The translations under genes were made by a program, and so were the position numbers. DNA of 61,795 bases from Caldilineaceae bacterium (GTDB taxonomy: Bacteria; Chloroflexota; Anaerolineae; Caldilineales; Caldilineaceae). The stretch is from assembly GCA_014879855.1 (NCBI GenBank), contig JACSRH010000111.1, forward strand, positions 1 to 61,795, given 5' to 3'. Positions 1 through 8,094 of the stretch are shown here, one piece after another (the first letter of the stretch is position 1; each line of letters opens with the position of its first letter). The notes under the pieces were generated by a model. That model saw nothing but the letters and a program-made list of their open reading frames with translations, was not told the DNA's origin and searched no databases.

Positions 1-174
1 TGACGCAGGCGCAGGTGGCCGATACGCTGGCGGCGGTGGAGCAGTCGTCCGTCACACTTCATCGCGCGCAAGGACGGGCATCCAGCCGCGCTGGATGCCC
101 GTCCTTGCGCGCCTGAAGTGTGACGGACGACTGCTCCACCGCCGCCAGCGTATCGGCCACCTGCGCCTGCGTCA
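1..174. repeat. Long near-perfect inverted repeat at the window edge
   Basis: Bases 1-86 are the reverse complement of bases 90-174 around a 3-base centre (87-89), with a single one-base difference near 61-63. The left arm begins at base 1, so the pairing is cut off by the edge rather than ending naturally. The right arm belongs to a minus-strand reading frame that starts at 223 (MATQPGENRTLLAPVPLTQ...) and runs into a stop at 59-61 once it enters the mirrored half. The simplest reading is a fold-back artefact at a contig end; a genuine giant cruciform or the end of a mobile element is the alternative. Confidence 0.9.
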
Positions 175-223
175 GCGGGACAGGCGCCAGCAGCGTTCTA
201 TTTTCTCCCGGCTGAGTAGCCAT
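59..223 (-). pseudogene. N-terminal fragment of an unidentified protein, disrupted by the inverted repeat
   Basis: An ATG at 221-223 opens a 54-codon frame beginning MATQPGENRT and continuing into an acidic, helix-like stretch (QAQVADTLAAVEQSSVTLQ). The frame ends at 59 only because the sequence folds back on itself, so the true C-terminal part is not in the window. No convincing ribosome binding site precedes the ATG and I do not recognise the family. It may not be a gene. Confidence 0.25.
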
Positions 224-496
224 CTGCCGGCAAGGCAGCGCACAGTATCCCCTGGCTCTACCCGCGCCTTCTATCTCGATCTATGGACAAATGGCACTCT
301 GTGCGCGAAGGTGAGAACGTGGCCCCGAAGAAGGCGGGAAGAGTCAACCCGTTGCTTTGCACAGCGGAGGGACCACACGGGAAAGCAGTAGCCAAATCTA
401 TGTCTGCACAGCTTTGTCTGCTACAGGACGTTGGATCTGCACAGGACGTTGGAGATGCAGACTTTCAGGTAGTTGGATGCATAAAAGGAGAAGAAC
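224..496. other. Non-coding stretch upstream of dodecin
   Basis: No credible gene is visible. The only structure is a 13-base direct repeat, ACAGGACGTTGGA at 423-435 and 441-453 (period 18), about 45 bases before the dodecin start, and an AAGGAG ribosome binding site near 485-490. Confidence 0.5.
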
Positions 497-718
497 ATGG
501 CAATCGCAAAGGTCATTGAAGTATTGGCGCAGTCGGACAAGAGTTGGGATGACGCGGCCCAGCAGGCGCTCACCGAAGCGTCGAAAACGGTGCGCAATAT
601 CCAGTCAATCTACGTCAAGGAGTTTCAGGCAATCGTCGAGAACGACAAGATCACCCAGTACCGCCTCAACGCCAAGATCACATTCCTGGTGGATGGGAGC
701 AACCAGGGACAAATGTAA
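497..718 (+). CDS. Dodecin family flavin-binding protein
   Basis: This 73-residue protein (MAIAKVIEVLAQSDKSW...) matches dodecin along its length: the beta strand KVIEVLAQS, the helix with EASKTVRNI, and the strands around YVKEFQAIVEN and YRLNAKITFLV. Dodecins are small beta-alpha-beta-beta proteins that form hollow dodecamers and store or buffer flavins or coenzyme A derivatives in the cytoplasm. The helix-flanking Trp (SDKSWDDAAQ), which stacks on the isoalloxazine ring in bacterial dodecins, is present. A good AAGGAG lies 7-12 bases before the ATG. The C-terminus (DGSNQGQM) is a few residues longer than usual. It stands alone, with no operon partner. Confidence 0.9.
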   Translation: MAIAKVIEVLAQSDKSWDDAAQQALTEASKTVRNIQSIYVKEFQAIVENDKITQYRLNAKITFLVDGSNQGQM

Positions 719-1248
719 TTTTACTGCGCGGGCAGGATATGGCGCCTGATGGGATCGGTGCACATCCGTCTGATCCGCGTCATCAGTGTTCCATTCCCCG
801 CTGAATCGTTTTCTTGTTCGGGCGCGAAAACATGCTGAAAAGTCTCTGTTTTTGCGCCCGCTGCTTTTCTATCTGCTGCCTCCCCTCGCATAGACATTCT
901 GACCTGAGGAGTGCGCCCTGTTTGTCATGCGCATCATCCGACAGGCGCACACACGGTGCAAGCGCCGCGCCCGCTTTTATGGGGTTATTCGCCCCTCTCA
1001 CCTCCCTTCGGTATAGTCGGCAAGCCGTCCACCCCAAGCGCCGCGCATCGACGCTTGCACTGCAATGGCCGATCTGTGCGGCAAGACGTTTGATCAGTGC
1101 GACGCACGCCGGTGCTGAGCCAGAAGCCCGGGACGTCATCTAGATGAGCCGGTGAGCTGGTGAGTTGTGGCCATCCCCTGTACAATCAAAAGCCATTTTG
1201 ATCTTTGACAGTCCTTGTTCTGCACGTGAATGGTGGAGGAGATCTGTC
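719..1248. other. Non-coding stretch, 530 bases
   Basis: No gene with a plausible start, ribosome binding site or recognisable product is seen on either strand. The only landmark is a TACAAT box at 1181-1186, about 60 bases before the acetyltransferase start, which may be its -10 element; no good -35 is visible. Confidence 0.5.
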
Positions 1249-1809
1249 TTGCCAACCTTTGAGTTACTCCCGCTGGTGACGCCGCGCCTGGTTTTGCGCC
1301 CGCTGGGCGAGGCGGACGCACCGGCTTTTTTCGCTATCTTCTCCGACCCGGCGGTGATGCGCTTCTGGAGTTCGCCGCCGTTGAGCGAAGTGGCGCAGGC
1401 GCGCGAGAGCGTTCTGCAAATCGAAGCGGGCTATCGCTGCGGCGACTTTCTCCAGCTTGGCCTCGAACGCCAGAGCGACGCCGCGCTCATCGGGACATGC
1501 ACGCTCTTCAGCTTTCACGCGGCTTCACGCCGCGCCGAGATGGGCTATGCGCTGGGGCGGCCTTTCTGGGGCGCCGGCTATATGCACGAGGCGCTGACCG
1601 CGCTGGTCACCTATGCGTTCGGCGTGCTCAACCTGCACCGGCTGGAAGCCGACATCGACCCGCGCAACCGCGCCTCTGCGCGCACGCTGGAGCGGCTCGG
1701 CTTTCAGCAGGAAGGTTATTTGCGCGAGCGCTGGATTGTCGGCGAGGAGATTTCGGATACGGCGTGGTACGGTTTGCTCTGCTGGGAGTGGCAGAACAGC
1801 GCGCCATGA
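1249..1809 (+). CDS. GNAT acetyltransferase, RimJ/RimL type
   Basis: Predicted to transfer an acetyl group from acetyl-CoA to an amine, as the ribosomal-protein N-acetyltransferases RimJ and RimL do; the substrate cannot be told. The N-terminus (TPRLVLRPLGEADAPAFFAIFSDPAVMRFW) and the C-terminal half (EMGYALGRPFWGAGYMHEAL, then DPRNRASARTLERLGFQQEGYLRERW) are the classic family motifs, including the CoA-binding G-x-G-Y-M-x-E loop. I chose the TTG at 1249 because GGAGGAG stands about 10 bases upstream and the protein then begins directly at the fold (186 residues). A longer frame opens at 1165 but has no ribosome binding site. Its link to the repair genes downstream is only positional. Confidence 0.9.
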   Translation: MPTFELLPLVTPRLVLRPLGEADAPAFFAIFSDPAVMRFWSSPPLSEVAQARESVLQIEAGYRCGDFLQLGLERQSDAALIGTCTLFSFHAASRRAEMGYALGRPFWGAGYMHEALTALVTYAFGVLNLHRLEADIDPRNRASARTLERLGFQQEGYLRERWIVGEEISDTAWYGLLCWEWQNSAP

Positions 1810-1933
1810 GGCGCTTATGTTGGCTCAATGCCGCCGCGCAAAAACGTGGCGACCAACTGAAGCGCCGCGCACCTTCCATCAATTGCAAGCAACCAACCTG
1901 ACAAAGCCGCCGGCCTGTGGTTCAATCCAGCAC

Positions 1934-2992
1934 ATGACGGACGATCTTTTGCGACTGACGCCCAGCGGCCTCTATTGTGCCGCGGGCGACTTCTACATCG
2001 ACCCGTGGCAGCCGGTCGAGCGCGCCGTGATCACCCATGCCCACGCCGACCATGCGCGCCCCGGCTCGCAGCGCTACCTGACCACGCCCACCGGCGCGCC
2101 GGTGCTGGCGCCGCGGCTTGACCCGGGCGCATCGATCCGCACGCTGGCCTACGGCGAGCGTCTCACGCTGCACGATGTTACACTCTCGCTGCACCCGGCA
2201 GGCCACCTGCTCGGCTCGGCGCAGGTGCGGGTGGAGCACAAGGGCGAGGTCTGGGTCGTCAGCGGCGACTACAAGCTCGAACCCGATCAAACGTGCGAGC
2301 CATTCGAGCCGGTGCGCTGCCACACCTTCATCACCGAATCGACCTTTGGCCTGCCCATCTATCGCTGGCAGCCGCAGGCGGAGGTCTTTGCCGAGATCAA
2401 CGAATGGTGGCGCGCTAATCAGGCGGCGGGCCGCACCAGCGTGCTCTACGCCTACGCGCTGGGCAAGGCGCAGCGACTGCTGGCGGGGATCGATCCGGCC
2501 ATCGGCCCGATCCTGGTGCACGGCGCAGTGCTGCCCTTTGTGCAGCGCTATCGCGACGCCGGCATTGACCAGCCCGATGTGCTCTACGCCAACGGAGAGA
2601 ATGCGCGCGCCCACCGCGGCCGTGCGCTGGTGGTGGCGCCCCCTTCCGCGGGCGGGATGGCCGGTTGGCTGCGCAAGTTTGGGCCGGCCTCGCAAGCCTT
2701 CGCCTCCGGCTGGATGACGATCCGCGGGGCGCGGCGGCGGCGCGCCATCGATCGCGGCTTCGTCCTCTCCGACCATGCCGACTGGCCGGGGCTGCTCGCC
2801 GCGATCCGCGCCACGGGGGCCGCACGCATCGGCGTCACGCACGGCTACACTGGCCAGATGGTGCGCTACCTGCGCGAGCAGGGCTGGCAGGCGGAGGTGA
2901 TTCCGACGCGCTTTGAGGGCGAACCCGATGCAGAAATCGGCGATGCCGGGCCAGCCGATGCCGAGGAGCGTGCATCCGGGGAGGTTGATTGA
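1934..2992 (+). CDS. Ligase-associated DNA exonuclease (metallo-beta-lactamase fold)
   Basis: A 352-residue protein of the MBL/beta-CASP nuclease group that accompanies bacterial ATP-dependent ligases. The metal-binding H-x-H-x-D-H motif is HAHADH at residues 35-40, followed by the HPAGHLLGSAQ strand and SGDYKLEPD, then FITESTFGLPIY, all typical of the SNM1/CPSF-like family. A C-terminal H (LSDHADW, GVTHGYT) completes the site. It opens the repair set of exonuclease, ligase, Lhr helicase and phosphoesterase, known in other bacteria as a DNA damage response module. The frame extends far upstream, but the ATG at 1934 gives the normal N-terminus (MTDDLLRLTPSGLYC). A 134-base gap with palindromic repeats separates it from the ligase. 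Confidence 0.93.
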   Translation: MTDDLLRLTPSGLYCAAGDFYIDPWQPVERAVITHAHADHARPGSQRYLTTPTGAPVLAPRLDPGASIRTLAYGERLTLHDVTLSLHPAGHLLGSAQVRVEHKGEVWVVSGDYKLEPDQTCEPFEPVRCHTFITESTFGLPIYRWQPQAEVFAEINEWWRANQAAGRTSVLYAYALGKAQRLLAGIDPAIGPILVHGAVLPFVQRYRDAGIDQPDVLYANGENARAHRGRALVVAPPSAGGMAGWLRKFGPASQAFASGWMTIRGARRRRAIDRGFVLSDHADWPGLLAAIRATGAARIGVTHGYTGQMVRYLREQGWQAEVIPTRFEGEPDAEIGDAGPADAEERASGEVD

Positions 2993-3126
2993 CGGATGTG
3001 TCTCAATTTTTGGCGAGGAAGAACCCCGCCGCTGCGAGCGGCGGCTACGGGAGAAAATGCCTCATTCGTAGGTGCGGCTCGCAACCGCACGGTCTTGCTA
3101 CTGAACCGTCTCTGAGAGCGAAAGCG
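2993..3126 (+). repeat. Palindromic repeats between exonuclease and ligase genes
   Basis: The gap holds two GC-rich hairpins: CCGCCGCT/AGCGGCGG at 3026-3044 and GTGCGG/CCGCAC at 3072-3090, each next to a CTAC or GTAG tail. They resemble the palindromes beside the VWA gene (14908-14936 and 16759-16787). The ligase frame is open through the region from 2989, but the encoded peptide looks random and is not counted as protein. Confidence 0.6.
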
Positions 3127-4725
3127 ATGCGACTCTTTACACAGTTGTACACAGAGTTAGACGAAACCAACCGCACCGGCGAGAAAGTCGCCGCGCTGGT
3201 GCGCTACTTTGCTGCGGCGCCCGCCGCGGATGCTGCGTGGGCGCTCTATTTCTTGACCGGGCAACGCTTCAAACGGGTGATGTCGGCCACACTGCTGCGC
3301 ACCTGGGTGGCGGAGGAAGCCGGTCTGCCGCGCTGGCTGGTCGAGGAATCCTACGACGCGGTGGGGGATGTGGCCGAAACGCTGGCGCTGCTCCTGCCCG
3401 AGCAGGGGGACGGCAGCGACCTGCCGCTGCACCGCATCGTGGAGGAACGGATTGCTCCGCTGCGCACGCTGGATGAGGCTGGTCAGCGCGCGCTGGTCAC
3501 GCGCACGTGGGCGGAGATGACGACGCCGCAGCGCTTTGTCTGGCACAAGCTGATCACCGGCAGCTTCCGCGTCGGCGTGGGGCGCACGCTGGTCGTGCGG
3601 GCACTGGCGCAGGTGGCCGGCATTGACCCGGCGGTGATGGCGCACCGCATCATGGGCGCGTGGGAGCCGACCGCGGCTGATTTCCGCGCGCTGCTCGACC
3701 CGGACACGCAGCAGGCCGATCACAGCCAACCCTATCCTTTTTATCTGGCCTATCCGCTGGAGGGCGCGGTCGAGTCGCTGGGGCCGCGCGACGCGTGGCA
3801 GATCGAATGGAAGTGGGACGGCATCCGCGCCCAGGTGATCAAGCGCCAGGGCGATGTGCTCGTCTGGACGCGCGGCGAGGATCTGGTGACGGACAGCTAT
3901 CCCGAAATGCAGGCGCTGGGTGCGGTGCTGCCCGATGGCGTCGTGCTGGACGGCGAACTCCTGGTCTGGCAGGAGGGCGCGCCGCTGCCCTTCAACGTGC
4001 TTCAGCAGCGGCTGGGGCGCAAGCAGATCAGCGCGCGGCTGCTCAAGGAAGCGCCGGTCATCCTCATGACCTACGACCTGCTCGAGGTGGCGGGCGCCGA
4101 CCTGCGCGCCTTGCCCCTGGCGGCGCGCCGCGCGCGTCTGGAGCAGTTGGCGGCCACCCTGCCCGCGGACGCGGCCTTTGCCCTCTCACCGATTGTCGCT
4201 GCCCCGGCGTGGGAGGCGGTGGCTGCGCTGCGGGAAGCGTCGCGCGAGCGCGGCGCGGAAGGCTTCATGCTCAAGCGGCTGGCGTCGTCCTACGGCGTGG
4301 GCCGCGTCAAAGGCGACTGGTGGAAGTGGAAGATCGATCCCTTCACCGTGGATGCGGTGATGATCTACGCGCAGCGCGGCCACGGTCGCCGCGCCTCGCT
4401 CTACACCGACTACACCTTTGGCGTGTGGGAGGGCGACGAACTGACACCGATCGCCAAGGCCTACTCCGGGCTGACCGACGAGGAGATCCGGCAGGTGGAC
4501 GCGTTTGTGCGCGGCCACACGACCGAACGCTTTGGCCCAGTGCGCGCAGTCAAGCCGGAACTCGTCTTTGAACTGGCCTTTGAGGGCATCCAGGCGTCGA
4601 GCCGGCACAAGTCTGGCATTGCGCTGCGCTTCCCGCGTATGGCGCGCTGGCGGCGCGACAAGCAGCCGGCCGACGCAGACACGCTGGCGACGCTGCAAAG
4701 CCTGCTGGAGTCGGTAAGCAGATGA
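3127..4725 (+). CDS. ATP-dependent DNA ligase
   Basis: This 532-residue enzyme seals nicks in duplex DNA through an adenylated lysine. An N-terminal alpha-helical DNA-binding domain (about 1-190) is followed by the nucleotidyltransferase core with the catalytic K-x-D-G motif EWKWDGIR (Lys229) and by an OB domain with WWKWKIDPFTVDAVMIYA. LDGELLVW and EGFMLKRL are further ligase motifs (III and IV regions). It is the LigB/ligase I-like type found next to MBL exonuclease and Lhr helicase rather than the NHEJ LigD type. The start at 3127 gives a natural N-terminus MRLFTQLYTELD. The stop overlaps the helicase start as ATGA, so the two are translationally coupled. Confidence 0.95.
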   Translation: MRLFTQLYTELDETNRTGEKVAALVRYFAAAPAADAAWALYFLTGQRFKRVMSATLLRTWVAEEAGLPRWLVEESYDAVGDVAETLALLLPEQGDGSDLPLHRIVEERIAPLRTLDEAGQRALVTRTWAEMTTPQRFVWHKLITGSFRVGVGRTLVVRALAQVAGIDPAVMAHRIMGAWEPTAADFRALLDPDTQQADHSQPYPFYLAYPLEGAVESLGPRDAWQIEWKWDGIRAQVIKRQGDVLVWTRGEDLVTDSYPEMQALGAVLPDGVVLDGELLVWQEGAPLPFNVLQQRLGRKQISARLLKEAPVILMTYDLLEVAGADLRALPLAARRARLEQLAATLPADAAFALSPIVAAPAWEAVAALREASRERGAEGFMLKRLASSYGVGRVKGDWWKWKIDPFTVDAVMIYAQRGHGRRASLYTDYTFGVWEGDELTPIAKAYSGLTDEEIRQVDAFVRGHTTERFGPVRAVKPELVFELAFEGIQASSRHKSGIALRFPRMARWRRDKQPADADTLATLQSLLESVSR

Positions 4726-7226
4726 CAACTGTAGCCTCGCATCACGTCAAAACCATCGAACTGGTTGACGCGTTCTATGCCGCGCGCGGTTGGACGCCCT
4801 TCCCCTTTCAGCACGCGGCCTGGGATGCCTACCAGGCAGGCGCCAGCGGGTTGATCCACGCGCCGACGGGAATGGGCAAGTCCTACGCGGCGTGGCTGGG
4901 GCCGCTGATGGCGTGGATCGACGCGCACCCGGAGCCGGCGACCTGGGCGAAGCTGCCGGCGCCGCCGCTGACCGTGCTCTGGATCACGCCGCTGCGCGCG
5001 CTGGCGACCGACACCACGGCGACATTGCAAGCCGCGGTCGCCGAGCTGAGGTTGCCGTGGACGGTGGAGAAGCGCACGGGCGACACCGCGTCGAGCGCCA
5101 AGGCGCGCCAGCGCCAGAAGCCGCCCACTGCGCTGGTCACGACGCCGGAGAGCCTGTCGCTGCTGCTTTCCTACCCGGAGAGCGAAGCGTTTTTTCGCCA
5201 CCTTCAGTGTGTGGTCGTCGACGAGTGGCACGAGCTGCTGGGCAGCAAGCGCGGCGTGCAGACCGAGTTGGGGCTGGCGCGGCTGCGCCATTGGCGACCG
5301 GCGCTGCGTGTGTGGGGTCTTTCCGCGACGCTGGGCAACCTCGACGAGGCGCTGGCGGTGTTGGTAGGCGTCCCCCGTGCAGAGGCGCCCCCGCCCCGTT
5401 TGATCGCAGGCGAAGCGCCCAAGGAGCTGCGCATCGACACGCTGATCCCGGCGACGATGGAGCGCTTTCCGTGGGCCGGTCATCTTGGCACGCGGCTGCT
5501 GGCGCCGGTGGTGGAGGCGGTGCAGCGTGCCCGCACCACCTTGATCTTCACCAACACGCGCGCGCAGACGGAGCTTTGGTTCCAGGCGCTCATCCACGCC
5601 TACCCGGAGTTCGCCGGCGAGATCGCGCTGCACCACGGTTCGATCGATCCCACGCTGCGCGCCGACATCGAGGATCGCCTGCGCGATGGACGGCTGCGCT
5701 GTGTCGTCTGCACCTCCAGCCTCGACCTCGGCGTCGATTTTTCGCCGGTGGATCAGGTGATCCAGATCGGCAGCCCCAAGGGCGTGGCCCGGCTGATGCA
5801 GCGCGCCGGGCGCAGCGGCCACCAGCCGGGCGCGGTGAGCCGCATCCTCTGCGTGCCGACCCACGCCTTCGAGCTGGTGGAGTTTGCCGCGGTGCGCCAG
5901 GCGATTGAGGCAGGGCAGATCGAGGCGCGGCCGCCGCTGCACAAGCCGCTCGACGTGCTGGCGCAGCATCTGGTGACGGTGGCGCTCGGCAGTGGCTTTG
6001 TCGCTGCGGAGTTGCTGGCCGAGGTGCGCACGACTCACGCCTACGCGGACCTGAGCGACCAGGAATGGGCGTGGGCGCTGGGCTTTGTCACGAACGGCGG
6101 GGGTGCGCTGCGCGCCTACGAGCAGTACAACAAGCTGGCCGCGCCCGACGGCGTCTATCGCCCCACCTCGCGCCAGATCGCCCAATATCACCGCATGTCG
6201 ATCGGCACGATCACGAGCGACGGGATGCTCAAGGTGAGCTATCTCAAAGGCGGCGCGCTGGGCACGATCGAGGAATCCTTTATCGCGCGGCTGCGTCCGG
6301 GCGACCGCTTTGTCTTCGCGGGCCACGTGCTGGAGCTGGTGATCGTCAAAGAGATGACGGCTTATGTGCGCAAGTCCAACCGGAGCAGCGGCAGCGTGCC
6401 GCAGTGGATGGGGTCGCGGATGCAGCTTTCGTCGCAGCTTGCCGGCGCGGTGCGCGTGCAGTTGGCCGCGGCGCGCGCGGGCCGCTATGATTCGGCGGAG
6501 TTGATGGCGGTGCGCCCCCTCCTGCAGCTTCAGCAGCGCTGGTCGCGCATTCCGGCGCCGGGCGAACTGCTGATCGAGTCGGCCAAGACGCGCGAGGGCT
6601 ATCACACCTTTGTCTACCCGCTGGCGGGCCGGCTGGTGCATGAAGGGTTGAGCACGCTGGTCGCCTTCCGCCTGGCGCGCGAGACGCCGCGCACACTCAG
6701 CGCATTTGCAACCGACTACGGCTTTGAGCTGCTTTCGCCCAAGCCCCTGGCGCTGACGGAGGCGGATTGGCGGCGTTATCTGAGCACCGACCATCTGCTC
6801 GAAGATGTGCTGGCCTGCGTCAACGCTACCGAACTGGCGCGCCGCCAATTTCGCGACATCGCGCGCGTGGCCGGGCTGATCTTTGCCGGCTATCCGGGCA
6901 GTCGCAAGCAGACGCGCCAACTACAGGCGTCGAGCGGTCTGATCTTTGATGTCTTTGCGCGCTACGATCCGGAGAACCTGCTGCTCGACCAGGCGCGCCG
7001 CGAGGTGCTCCAGCAGCAGCTTGATCTGGTGCGGCTGGAAGCAACGCTCGCCGCCATTGCCCATCAGGATCTCGTGCTGGTCGAGACGGGACGCCTGACC
7101 CCGCTGGCCTTCCCCATCTGGGCGCAGCGCACGCGCACCCAGGTCAGCAGCGAGGATTGGAACACGCGCGTGCAGCGCATGGTGCTGGAACTGGAAGCGG
7201 TGGAGGAGAAGGAGAAAAAGCGTTGA
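4722..7226 (+). CDS. Ligase-associated DExH-box helicase, Lhr family
   Basis: An 834-residue superfamily 2 helicase of the Lhr-core type, predicted to translocate on single-stranded DNA and unwind DNA or RNA-DNA hybrids during repair. Walker A is PTGMGKS (residues 48-54), Walker B is VVVDEWHEL (DEWH at 167-170), motif III WGLSATLGN and motif VI LMQRAGRSGH are all intact. The C-terminal half holds the winged-helix and Lhr-specific beta-rich region. The start overlaps the ligase stop by four bases (ATGA), so ligase and helicase are made together. It is followed, after 35 bases, by a toxin-antitoxin-like pair rather than directly by the phosphoesterase expected in this module. Confidence 0.95.
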   Translation: MTTVASHHVKTIELVDAFYAARGWTPFPFQHAAWDAYQAGASGLIHAPTGMGKSYAAWLGPLMAWIDAHPEPATWAKLPAPPLTVLWITPLRALATDTTATLQAAVAELRLPWTVEKRTGDTASSAKARQRQKPPTALVTTPESLSLLLSYPESEAFFRHLQCVVVDEWHELLGSKRGVQTELGLARLRHWRPALRVWGLSATLGNLDEALAVLVGVPRAEAPPPRLIAGEAPKELRIDTLIPATMERFPWAGHLGTRLLAPVVEAVQRARTTLIFTNTRAQTELWFQALIHAYPEFAGEIALHHGSIDPTLRADIEDRLRDGRLRCVVCTSSLDLGVDFSPVDQVIQIGSPKGVARLMQRAGRSGHQPGAVSRILCVPTHAFELVEFAAVRQAIEAGQIEARPPLHKPLDVLAQHLVTVALGSGFVAAELLAEVRTTHAYADLSDQEWAWALGFVTNGGGALRAYEQYNKLAAPDGVYRPTSRQIAQYHRMSIGTITSDGMLKVSYLKGGALGTIEESFIARLRPGDRFVFAGHVLELVIVKEMTAYVRKSNRSSGSVPQWMGSRMQLSSQLAGAVRVQLAAARAGRYDSAELMAVRPLLQLQQRWSRIPAPGELLIESAKTREGYHTFVYPLAGRLVHEGLSTLVAFRLARETPRTLSAFATDYGFELLSPKPLALTEADWRRYLSTDHLLEDVLACVNATELARRQFRDIARVAGLIFAGYPGSRKQTRQLQASSGLIFDVFARYDPENLLLDQARREVLQQQLDLVRLEATLAAIAHQDLVLVETGRLTPLAFPIWAQRTRTQVSSEDWNTRVQRMVLELEAVEEKEKKR

Positions 7227-7246
7227 CCAAAATCGGTCGGCGCCTG

Positions 7247-7255
7247 TGATAGAAT
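7247..7255 (+). promoter_or_regulatory. Extended -10 promoter before the DUF433 gene
   Basis: TGaTAGAAT is a good extended -10 element. Only six bases separate it from the ATG at 7262, so a transcript from here would be leaderless. TTGACC at 7223-7228 is too far (21 bases) to be a normal -35. The element would give the inserted gene pair its own transcript inside the repair operon. Confidence 0.55.
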
Positions 7256-7261
7256 ATCCCT

Positions 7262-7648
7262 ATGCATGCAAACACGTTGCTTGAAAACTACTTTGAATAC
7301 TTGCACCAAGGCGCTGAGCAGACTCTGGTGAGCATTCGCGTTGCGGGTACGCGTGTGGGCATCGAATATATCCTGCACGATTATCTTCTGGGGGCCAGTC
7401 CAGAAGAACTGGCGTTACGCTTTCCCACCCTCACCCTGGAGCAGATTCATGCGACCATTACCTATTTCTTGGCGCATAAAGAAGAGATTGATCATTATCT
7501 GAGCGCAGTCTGGCAGCAGCAGCAAGTCGCGTGGCGCGCCAGCGAACACGCCAGTTCGCCCTTTGTCCAGTCCTTACGCAAGAAGCTAGAAGCTGCACGT
7601 CTCGCTCAGTCTGACAATATGCACTCCAACCATCTTGCCGCCGACTGA
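7262..7648 (+). CDS. DUF433 domain protein, probable antitoxin
   Basis: A 128-residue protein whose middle (SIRVAGTRVGIEYILHDYLLGASPEELALRFPTLTLEQIHATITYFLAHKEEIDHYL; shown here only for its pattern of I-x-G-T-R-V, ASPEELA, LTLEQIH and Y-x-L) follows the DUF433 helix-turn-helix fold. DUF433 proteins are usually encoded just before DUF5615 PIN-like proteins and are regarded as VapB-type antitoxins that bind DNA and neutralise the partner. The C-terminal 45 residues are a charged tail that could wrap the partner. Start follows an extended -10 box by six bases, with no ribosome binding site. The partner starts 14 bases after the stop. Confidence 0.8.
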   Translation: MHANTLLENYFEYLHQGAEQTLVSIRVAGTRVGIEYILHDYLLGASPEELALRFPTLTLEQIHATITYFLAHKEEIDHYLSAVWQQQQVAWRASEHASSPFVQSLRKKLEAARLAQSDNMHSNHLAAD

Positions 7649-7662
7649 GGCATCGCCAAACG

Positions 7663-8022
7663 ATGCCACCCCGCTTTCTGCTCGATGAACATGTCAATCC
7701 GGCGATCCAGCGGCAGTTGCAGCGCCGCTCGCTCACGATTACAGTGCGTCGCGTGGGCGAAATCGACGCGCCCCCGAAAGGTTCCTCGGATGCTGACTTG
7801 TTAATCTGGGCGGAAAGAGAGCGATTTGTCCTTGTTTCTGAGGATCGAAGCACGCTGCCGGGAGTTTTGCGGGCACACTTGGAGAGCGGGCAACATTCCT
7901 ACGGAATCCTTTGGATTCGACCAGATTCGTCAGTGGGAGAGTTGATTGAGGAACTTTACTTGATCTGGCAGGTTTGCGCCGAAGATGAGTTTATGGATCA
8001 TGCGGTATACATTCCTCTTTGA
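7663..8022 (+). CDS. DUF5615 PIN-like protein, probable toxin
   Basis: A 119-residue protein beginning PRFLLDEHVNPAIQRQLQRR and containing SSDADLLIWAERERFVLVSED, the arrangement seen in DUF5615 (Mut7-C-like PIN fold) proteins. Acidic residues in LLDEH, SDADLL and SEDRST would form the metal site of a PIN-type RNase. With the DUF433 gene it makes a typical two-gene toxin-antitoxin-like locus. Its base composition is visibly less GC-rich than the flanking ligase and helicase genes, consistent with recent insertion. Nuclease activity is inferred from the fold and not shown. Confidence 0.8.
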   Translation: MPPRFLLDEHVNPAIQRQLQRRSLTITVRRVGEIDAPPKGSSDADLLIWAERERFVLVSEDRSTLPGVLRAHLESGQHSYGILWIRPDSSVGELIEELYLIWQVCAEDEFMDHAVYIPL

Positions 8023-8094
8023 ACGAAAATTGCAAGCCTTGCGGTGGCAGCTACTCGGTGCTCCACATTGGTTCATTCGCATGGCGCAACTACA

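Noticed and set aside
2989..3126. N-terminal extension of the DNA ligase from 2989
   Set aside because: The peptide is encoded by palindromic repeats and has no ribosome binding site; homologous ligases start at MRLF-type residues.
4461..6920. Long minus-strand frame opposite the ligase and helicase genes
   Set aside because: It is a GC-driven shadow, rich in Arg, Ala and His, with no recognisable domain; the plus strand encodes well-matched proteins.
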